Source of the DNA: Occallatibacter riparius
GTDB taxonomy: Bacteria; Acidobacteriota; Terriglobia; Terriglobales; Acidobacteriaceae
Reading direction: 5' to 3'
DNA: 64,000 nt
NCBI RefSeq assembly: GCF_025264625.1
Contig: NZ_CP093313.1
Coordinates: forward strand, 5,332,001-5,396,000
Positions 57,738 to 64,000 of the stretch are shown in pieces; the first letter of the stretch is position 1; each line of letters starts with the position of its first letter. Made by a program: the position numbers and the translations under genes. The notes under the pieces were generated by a model that was not told the DNA's origin, searched no databases, and saw nothing but the letters and a program-made list of their open reading frames with translations.

Positions 57738-59993
57738 TTGGCGGCGACAACAACAGAGTCGGTCACATTGCCGGTCGTCGGCATGACGTGCGCGGCATGC
57801 CAGCGCCACGTGGAAGAGGCGTTGCGCTCTACGGAAGGTGTGTCTGAAGCGCGCGTCGACCTGATGGCGCATCGGGCTCATGTGGCGTTCGATCCCAAGG
57901 TTGCGCCGCCGGAGAAGTTGGTTGCCGCCATCCGGCAGGCCGGTTATGACGCTGTGCTTCCACGCGGGGAATCCGCTGAACCGGTGCGCGATCACGATGC
58001 GGGATCAGCACGCAAGGCCTGGGTGATGCTTGTCGCCGGCGCTGTCGCGATGATTCTCGCGATGCCGCTCGGCCAAGATATGGGTGCGATCGACCAGGCG
58101 CTTATGCGTGCCCTGCCCTGGCTCTACTCCGTGCCGCCGCAGGCGCTGCGCTGGACCCTGCTCGTAGGCACTGCTGTTCTGCTGGTCTGGGCCGGTCGGC
58201 CCATCTTCGTGAACGCCTGGCGCGGTCTGCTTCATCGCTCTACCAACATGAACACGCTGGTTTCGCTCGGCACCGGCGTTGCCTTCTTCTATTCGGCGTA
58301 TGCGACGATCTTGCCCGGCAGCGGCCAGGTCTACTACGACGCGGTGCTGCTGATCCTCGGATTCCTCCTACTCGGCAAAGCGCTCGAAGCGCGCGCGAAG
58401 AAACGCGCTCTCGCGGCGCTTGACTCACTGAGCCGCATGAAGCCGGTCACTGCACGTCGCGTCATCGATGGCGTCCAGACCGTCGTGCCTCTCGATGAGA
58501 TCCGGCCAGGAGATAGCGTTCTAGTTCTGCCGGGAGAGCGCTTCCCTGTCGACGCGACAGTCCTCGAGGGCCGTACCACGGTGGACGAGTCGATGCTGAC
58601 GGGTGAGTCTACTCCGCTGGAGCGCGGCCCGGGCGGACGCGTGCTTGCCGGGTCGCTCAATTACGACGGCGCCGTGACCTGCCGGGCTGAGTCGCTGGGC
58701 GAGGCCACTGTTCTCGCGCAGATCACGCGCATGGTGGAGCAGGCCCAGGGATCGCGCGCTCCGATGGAACGCCTGGCAGACCGCGCCAGCGCCATCTTTG
58801 TTCCCGTCGTACTTGCGCTGGCTGCGATCACCTGCATCGCTTGGTTGATCGCCACGCACTCCGTCGCGCTGGCGCTGGCGAATACTGTGGCGGTGCTGGT
58901 CATTGCATGTCCGTGCGCGATGGGGCTTGCCGTGCCTGCCGCGTTGACAGTCGCCGTGGGGCGAGGAGCGCAGCTCGGCGTGCTGTTCAAGGGCGGAGAA
59001 GCTCTGGAACGGCTCTCCAATCTCAACGCCATCGTTCTCGACAAAACCGGTACCCTCACGGTTGGACGGCCGGTGCTTGAGTCGATTCACCCGCTCGGTA
59101 GCATGCCCGAACCTGAACTGCTGCGGATGGCCGCTGCCGCGGAGGAGCGGTCCAATCATCCCCTGGCGCACGCAATTCTCGACTACGCTCGCGAGGCTGG
59201 CGTGCGCTGGCCCGCTGCCGAAGACATACAGATTCTGCCCGGGCGGGGGCTGACCGCGCGGGTCGACGGGCATGATTGCATGCTGGGCAATGAAGCGCTC
59301 TTCGGCGAATTCTTCGTTCGGCTGCCGAAAGACGTAACGCCTCCCGAGGCGGGTGTTACGCGGCTTTGGATGGCCGTGGACAATGTGCCAGTCGCCTATT
59401 TCGATGCTCGCGACGCGCTGCGACCGGAGGGGGCGCAAGCGGTTGCGGGTCTGCACCACAGCGGCTTGCGCGTACTGATGCTCACTGGCGACTCAGCAGC
59501 CTCTGCTGGTCCGATCGCGAATCAGGCGGGCATCACCGAACTCGAAGCCGCCCTGGATCCCGCCGGCAAGCTGGCCCGCGTCCGGGCGCTACAGCAGGAA
59601 GGCCTGCGAGTGGGAATGGTGGGCGACGGGATCAATGATGCCGGCGCGCTAGCGCAGGCGGACGCTGGTATCGCGATGGGCTCGGGTGCCGATCTTGCCC
59701 AGGAAGCAGGCGATGTTCTGCTGCTGCGCGCCACTCCGGCAGCCATTCCTGCCGCGCTTGACCTCGCGCGCTCCACGCTGCGCGTCATGCGGCAGAACCT
59801 CTGGTGGGCGGTTGGCTACAACGTGCTCGGCATCCCGCTCGCCGCCGGCGCGCTGTATCCGGCGTTTCATGTCCTGCTCAGCCCATGGATTGCCGCAGCC
59901 GCCATGGCTTTCAGTTCCGTGAGCGTGCTGACAAACAGCCTGCGCCTGCGCCGCTGGCAGCCAACCGCGCTGGCGTCTACGGCTACGCGCTAA
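57738..59993 (+). CDS. copA: Copper-exporting P-type ATPase
   Basis: A 751-residue P1B-type ATPase that pumps Cu(I) out of the cytoplasm. It has an HMA domain (GMTCAAC, Cys18 and Cys21), eight helices, the TGES motif in MLTGESTPLERG, the copper-binding CPC (Cys391-Pro-Cys393), the phosphorylated Asp435 in LDKTGTLTVG, SNHPLAHAI (the HP motif) and GDGINDAGAL. The start is a TTG at 57738, 2 nt after the stop of the HMA gene. The row copZ-copA is enough for simple copper export; no regulator is adjacent. Confidence 0.95.
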   Translation: MAATTTESVTLPVVGMTCAACQRHVEEALRSTEGVSEARVDLMAHRAHVAFDPKVAPPEKLVAAIRQAGYDAVLPRGESAEPVRDHDAGSARKAWVMLVAGAVAMILAMPLGQDMGAIDQALMRALPWLYSVPPQALRWTLLVGTAVLLVWAGRPIFVNAWRGLLHRSTNMNTLVSLGTGVAFFYSAYATILPGSGQVYYDAVLLILGFLLLGKALEARAKKRALAALDSLSRMKPVTARRVIDGVQTVVPLDEIRPGDSVLVLPGERFPVDATVLEGRTTVDESMLTGESTPLERGPGGRVLAGSLNYDGAVTCRAESLGEATVLAQITRMVEQAQGSRAPMERLADRASAIFVPVVLALAAITCIAWLIATHSVALALANTVAVLVIACPCAMGLAVPAALTVAVGRGAQLGVLFKGGEALERLSNLNAIVLDKTGTLTVGRPVLESIHPLGSMPEPELLRMAAAAEERSNHPLAHAILDYAREAGVRWPAAEDIQILPGRGLTARVDGHDCMLGNEALFGEFFVRLPKDVTPPEAGVTRLWMAVDNVPVAYFDARDALRPEGAQAVAGLHHSGLRVLMLTGDSAASAGPIANQAGITELEAALDPAGKLARVRALQQEGLRVGMVGDGINDAGALAQADAGIAMGSGADLAQEAGDVLLLRATPAAIPAALDLARSTLRVMRQNLWWAVGYNVLGIPLAAGALYPAFHVLLSPWIAAAAMAFSSVSVLTNSLRLRRWQPTALASTATR

Positions 59994-60015
59994 ACTGAAT
60001 CCAGAGCCATAGCCC

Positions 60016-62367
60016 GTGCGCATTCTCACCCGCTACATCCTCGGCGAAATCCTGTCGCACGCACTCATCGGCTGCGCTCTATTCACGTTCATCCTATTCA
60101 TGCCGCGCCTGCCGCAGATTCTGGAAATGGTGGTGCGCAACAGCTCCAGTTTCAGCAGTGCGTTCGAAGTATTTCTGTTCCTCCTGCCAAACCTGTTCTG
60201 GGTGACAATCCCCATGTCGGTGCTGGTCGGGATCCTGCTGGGCCTGAGCCGCCTGGCAGCCGACAGCGAAATCATCGCCATGCGCGCATCGGGGCTCGGT
60301 ATCGGCTATTTTGTGCGAGTGGCATCGATTGTCGCCGTTGCCGGCGCGCTGCTCGGCACTGTGAACTCGCTGTGGGTTGCGCCCCGCGCCAACCAGGCGA
60401 TTCTCGAAATGCAACAGTCGCTGGCGGCATCGCAGGCGTCCTACCAGATTCAGCCGCGCGTGTTCTACGAGGACTTCCATGACAAAGTGCTCTACGTTCA
60501 GGACGTGCGCTCCGGGACGGGCGCGGCCAACTGGAAGCAGATCTTTATGGCGGATGTAAGCGATCCTGCGGCGCCGAAGATTACCACTGCGGAATCCGCC
60601 ACCGTAGTGAACGACTCCTCGCTGGAGTTGCTGATGCGCTTGCGCAATGGCGAGCAGCATGAGGGCGTTCCGGGCCACCCGGATCAGTACAATGTCTCCA
60701 CGTTTGATACGACAGACCTTCCACTGACGCTCAGTCCGCAAGGCGATGTGCACCTGGGCCGCATGGATACGGCTGTCTACGCTATTCCGACGCGCACTCT
60801 TCTCCAGCGCATTCACCAGCCTGATAACAAGCGCTTCCTTATTGAGCTGAACAACCGGTTCGCTTATCCGGCAGCGTGCCTTGTACTCATGCTGGTTGGA
60901 GTGCCACTGGGAGTGATGTCTCGACGCGGCGGCAAGAGCTCGGGGTTTGTCTTCACTCTGCTGCTGGTCATCATTTACTACGTACTGTCGTACACCGGCG
61001 TGGCGCTTGCACGCCAGGACAAGCTGCCGCCTACGCTCGCCGTATGGCTTGCAAACATAATCTTCACTATCGCCGGGAGTTTCCTGCTTTGGCAGATGGC
61101 AACCGGCGGGGGGGTGATCGCGGCCATTGCGGGCCTGACTGCCCGCACCCCGAAGAGCAGGGGCTCAGGGATCGCAACAGTTTTGCACGACAACGGTTCA
61201 CACCTGACGCACCTTCTCGAGCGCCGCCCGCGCAGCGTGCGCAAGGCCTACCGCGGCGCATTTCCGCGCATTCTGGATGCGTACGTGATGAGGGAATTCC
61301 TCACCATGTTCCTGATGGTCCTGTGCGGCTTTGTGATGCTGATGCTGGTGTTCACCTTTTTCGAACTGGTGGGCGATATCATCCGCAACCACATTGCGCT
61401 CACCACCGTGGGTCTCTACTTGGTGAACCTTACGCCGAGCATGCTTTACACCATCGCTCCGCTGGCTGTGCTCATCGCGGTGCTGGTCACCTTTGGCGTG
61501 CTGAACCGCAACAGCGAGATTGTGGCGATGAAAGCTACGGGGATCAGCCTTTATCGCCTTGTGATTCCGATCCTGGTGATCGCCGGCACGCTCGCCATCA
61601 GCCTGTTCGCATTCGACGAGTTCTACCTGCCGCAGGCCAACCGTAGGCAGGAACAACTGCGCAGCACCATCAAAGGACGACCGCCGCAGACCTTTCTTCA
61701 TCCAGAGCAGAAGTGGATCTTCGGACAGCCGCGCGCCGGGGAGCGTGGGCGCATCTTCTACTATCAGTTCTTTGACCACGACGCCGCAGAATTCGCGAAC
61801 CTATCGATATTCGAGTTCGATCCAATGACCTTCGCGTTGTCGCGCCGCATCTTTGCGGGCCGCGTCTACTGGGACCGCTCGGCCGGCTCATGGGTGTTCC
61901 AGAACGGCTGGGTGCGCGAGTTCCAGGGCGCGAACCAGAAAGACTTCCGGGAATTCAAGGACACGACCTTCGGGGAGATTCACGAAGAGCCGGGCTACTT
62001 CTCCAAGGAGAGCCTCCAATCACAGGAGATGAACTTCGGCCAGCTCGATCGCTACATTCGCGACCTTCGCCAGAGCGGATTCGACACCATGCGCCTTCGT
62101 GTCGCGCTCTGGCACAAGCTCGCTTATCCGCTGGTCGCCGTGGTGATGGCAATGCTTGCGATCCCCTTTGCGCTTTCGATGGGCCGCCGCGGATCACTGA
62201 CCGGGATCGCCGTGGCCATTGGTGTCGCACTGACCTACTGGATGGTCATGGGGTTGTTTGAGGCCATGGGCAACGTGAACTACCTGCCGGCGCCACTGGC
62301 TGCGTGGTCGTCAGACGTCCTTTTTGGCCTCACCGGCGGATACCTGCTGCTGAAAACGCCGACATAA
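60016..62367 (+). CDS. Fused LptF-LptG lipopolysaccharide export permease
   Basis: A 783-residue protein, twice the length of LptF or LptG (about 360 each). Residues 1-370 match LptF/YjgP: RILTRYILGEILSHALIGCALFTFILFMPRL, the SLSR/ADSEIIAMRASGL loop and helices near the end. Residues 415-783 are the LptG half: RILDAYVMREFLTMFLMVLCGFVMLMLVF, NSEIVAMKATGISLYRL and LAYPLVAVVMAMLAIPFALSMG. Each half should have six helices and a periplasmic beta domain. Together with LptB it moves LPS to the outer membrane. The start is a GTG at 60016, 22 bp after copA. LptB and LptC are not in this window. Confidence 0.9.
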   Translation: MRILTRYILGEILSHALIGCALFTFILFMPRLPQILEMVVRNSSSFSSAFEVFLFLLPNLFWVTIPMSVLVGILLGLSRLAADSEIIAMRASGLGIGYFVRVASIVAVAGALLGTVNSLWVAPRANQAILEMQQSLAASQASYQIQPRVFYEDFHDKVLYVQDVRSGTGAANWKQIFMADVSDPAAPKITTAESATVVNDSSLELLMRLRNGEQHEGVPGHPDQYNVSTFDTTDLPLTLSPQGDVHLGRMDTAVYAIPTRTLLQRIHQPDNKRFLIELNNRFAYPAACLVLMLVGVPLGVMSRRGGKSSGFVFTLLLVIIYYVLSYTGVALARQDKLPPTLAVWLANIIFTIAGSFLLWQMATGGGVIAAIAGLTARTPKSRGSGIATVLHDNGSHLTHLLERRPRSVRKAYRGAFPRILDAYVMREFLTMFLMVLCGFVMLMLVFTFFELVGDIIRNHIALTTVGLYLVNLTPSMLYTIAPLAVLIAVLVTFGVLNRNSEIVAMKATGISLYRLVIPILVIAGTLAISLFAFDEFYLPQANRRQEQLRSTIKGRPPQTFLHPEQKWIFGQPRAGERGRIFYYQFFDHDAAEFANLSIFEFDPMTFALSRRIFAGRVYWDRSAGSWVFQNGWVREFQGANQKDFREFKDTTFGEIHEEPGYFSKESLQSQEMNFGQLDRYIRDLRQSGFDTMRLRVALWHKLAYPLVAVVMAMLAIPFALSMGRRGSLTGIAVAIGVALTYWMVMGLFEAMGNVNYLPAPLAAWSSDVLFGLTGGYLLLKTPT

Positions 62368-62411
62368 ATCCTGGATCAATCCCGCCCCAAACGCGTCTAT
62401 ACAATAGGACT

Positions 62412-64000
62412 ATGCTTCGCGACCTGCGCCCCCTCTTCGCCTACATGCGCCGCTACCGCTGGGGGTACGTATGGGGCAGCCTGTCCGTAGTCGCGACGAA
62501 TGTCGTCTCTGTTCAGGGGCCGCGGATCATCGGCAAGGCCATCGATTATCTGAAGCAGAACGGGGCGACGCGCAACACCATCCTCTTTTACGCAGGCCTG
62601 CTGGTCGCTATCTATCTCGTCAAGGGCGTCTTCCTCTACGCGCAGCGCTGGATTCTGATTGGCATTTCGCGCGAGATCGAATTCGATCTACGCAACGATC
62701 TCTTCAAGCATTTAGAAAAACAGGACTCCGGCTTTTATCACCGGTACCGCACCGGCGACATCATGGCGCGCATGACCAACGACCTGAACGCAGTCCGCAT
62801 GCTGCTGGGTCCTGCGCTCATGTACAGCGCAAATACGGTGTCGCTGTTCCTGTTTGCCCTGGTGTATCTGCTGCATTACAGCCCGTATCTCACGCTCGTG
62901 GCACTTGCGCCAATGCCTGTGGCCAGCATCCTGGTGCAGTATCTCGGCAGCAAGATTCATACGCGCTTCGAGCGGATCCAGGCCAGCTTCTCCGATATTT
63001 CCGCACAGGCCCAGGAGAATTACTCCGGCGTTCGGCTGATTCGCGCGTTCGCGCGTGAGGAGTCACAGATCGGCCTGTTTGAATCGCTGAACCGACAGTA
63101 CATTTCGCGCTCGCTGCGGCTGGTGCAGTTGATGGGCATGCTGTGGCCAACCCTCGAGTTCATTCTCGGCGTCTCCATGATGATTACGCTTCTGGCCGGC
63201 GGCCACCTCGTGCTGCAGGGCCGCATTTCGGCCGGCGACTTCGTTGCGTTTAACGCGTACATGATCCAGTTGATCTGGCCCATCATCGCGATCGGCTGGG
63301 TCGTCAACATCTTCCAGCGCGGAACCGCATCCGTAAAGCGCATCGACGAACTGCTTGCCGAGAAGCCGGCAATCGATGATCGCGACGCTGATCCGTCGAT
63401 CCCTGCTGATGCCGTGCTGAGGGGGGACATCGAGCTTCGCCACCTGAATTTCAACTACGGAGAAATTCCCGTTCTGCACGATGTCTCATTGCACGTTCCA
63501 GCCGGCACGAGTCTGGCCATCGTGGGCCCCACGGGATCGGGAAAGACGACGCTGGTGAACCTGATTTCGCGGCTTTATGAGTCGCCGGACGACTCGCTGC
63601 TGATCGATGGCCGCCCCGTGCGGGAATATCCGCTCGATGTGCTGCGCCGGAATATCGGCATGGTTCCTCAGGAGACGTTCTTGTTCAGTGAGACGGTGCG
63701 TGAGAATCTCCGGTTTGGCGCGACGGATGCCAGCGAGACCGAGATGCTGCAAGCGGCCGAGGCTGCTCATATTCGCCAGGAGTTTGAGGACTTCCCTGCC
63801 GGTTTTGACACGATGGTCGGCGAGAGGGGCGTAACCCTCAGCGGCGGTCAGAAACAACGCAGCGCCATTGCACGCGCCCTGTTGCGGAATCCCGCGATCC
63901 TTATCCTCGATGACGCGCTGGCCTCGGTCGACACCTACACCGAAGAACGCATTTTGGGCGGTCTGCGCAGCTATACCACTAACTCGACTACGATCCTGAT
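62412..64000 (+). CDS. ABC exporter with fused ATPase, MsbA-like (3' end outside window)
   Basis: The frame from the ATG at 62412 is open to the window edge: 529 residues. The membrane domain (about 1-320) has six helices and coupling loops (REIEFDLRNDLFKHLEKQDSGFYHRYRTGDI). The ATPase has Walker A GPTGSGKTT, Q-loop MVPQETFLF, signature LSGGQKQRSAIARALL and Walker B ILILDDALASVD. The last part of the ATPase is cut off. Such homodimers flip lipids or export drugs. Being 44 bp after the LPS permease, a lipid or LPS role is attractive, but it could be a general exporter. Confidence 0.9.
   Translation, partial: MLRDLRPLFAYMRRYRWGYVWGSLSVVATNVVSVQGPRIIGKAIDYLKQNGATRNTILFYAGLLVAIYLVKGVFLYAQRWILIGISREIEFDLRNDLFKHLEKQDSGFYHRYRTGDIMARMTNDLNAVRMLLGPALMYSANTVSLFLFALVYLLHYSPYLTLVALAPMPVASILVQYLGSKIHTRFERIQASFSDISAQAQENYSGVRLIRAFAREESQIGLFESLNRQYISRSLRLVQLMGMLWPTLEFILGVSMMITLLAGGHLVLQGRISAGDFVAFNAYMIQLIWPIIAIGWVVNIFQRGTASVKRIDELLAEKPAIDDRDADPSIPADAVLRGDIELRHLNFNYGEIPVLHDVSLHVPAGTSLAIVGPTGSGKTTLVNLISRLYESPDDSLLIDGRPVREYPLDVLRRNIGMVPQETFLFSETVRENLRFGATDASETEMLQAAEAAHIRQEFEDFPAGFDTMVGERGVTLSGGQKQRSAIARALLRNPAILILDDALASVDTYTEERILGGLRSYTTNSTTIL

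Noticed and set aside
60016..62367. LptF-LptG fusion as a missed stop codon or sequencing artefact
   Set aside because: The frame runs unbroken through a linker of normal composition, and both halves keep full-length motifs, so I treat the fusion as real. It is listed as a finding with its own refuting test.

Overview
The window comes from a GC-rich bacterium, most likely an Acidobacteriota of the Terriglobia (Acidobacteriaceae) type. This is inferred from gene families and style, not from a marker gene. The pointers are an Oar-like TonB-dependent receptor, a PadR regulator paired with a long MacB/FtsX-type permease of the ADOP kind, an F0-only ATP synthase cluster, many small secreted proteins of unknown function, and many short intergenic repeats. 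Most of the sequence is ordinary chromosome. No rRNA, tRNA, CRISPR array, integrase or transposase was recognised.

Layout. 1-2.3 kb: 3' part of a TonB-dependent receptor with a strong terminator. 2.3-7 kb: low-density accessory stretch with intergenic repeats and small secreted, membrane or unknown proteins, including one intact copy (5716-6128) of a small gene plus hairpin element. 7-9.4 kb: ornithine aminotransferase and a radical SAM protein. 9.4-13 kb: PadR, ADOP permease and a secreted protein. 14.2-22.1 kb: leftward efflux operon (outer membrane factor, adaptor, RND pump, DUF2892 protein, small protein, ECF sigma factor with a fused zinc-finger domain), followed by OsmC. 22.5-26.3 kb: one 1258-residue protein with an N-terminal PD-(D/E)XK-like nuclease, a P-loop STAND-type NTPase and a long helical C-terminus. 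It is the best candidate here for a poorly described, defence-like system. 26.4-32.6 kb: methyltransferase-like protein, bactofilin, secreted proteins, atpZ-atpI-atpB-atpE without any F1 gene, and a SIMPL protein.

32.7-36.9 kb: lysyl-tRNA synthetase, a frameshifted zinc-ribbon gene, a YmdB-type phosphoesterase and a secreted TPR-like protein. 37.5-40 kb: metY-metX (methionine synthesis by direct sulfhydrylation). 40.5-47.6 kb: Tat-exported carboxylesterase, membrane-bound SpoIIE-type phosphatase, UbiX, VapBC toxin-antitoxin and PurB. 47.7-52 kb: glutaredoxin, cupin and TadA, then a complete arginine-to-putrescine set (pyruvoyl arginine decarboxylase, N-carbamoylputrescine amidase, agmatine deiminase). 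53-55.5 kb: isocitrate and malate dehydrogenases side by side. 55.5-64 kb: hydrolase and NUDIX pair, SnoaL-like protein, CopZ-CopA copper export, a fused LptF-LptG permease, and an MsbA-like ABC exporter cut by the window edge.

Two themes need second looks. First, the 3' end of the small gene at 5716 and its downstream hairpin recur as decayed copies at about 13.2-13.4 and 22.3-22.5 kb, the latter abutting the STAND-nuclease gene. Second, several families of short repeats fill the gaps between genes. In two places they appear to have entered gene ends: the lysS C-terminus and the ubiX ribosome binding site.
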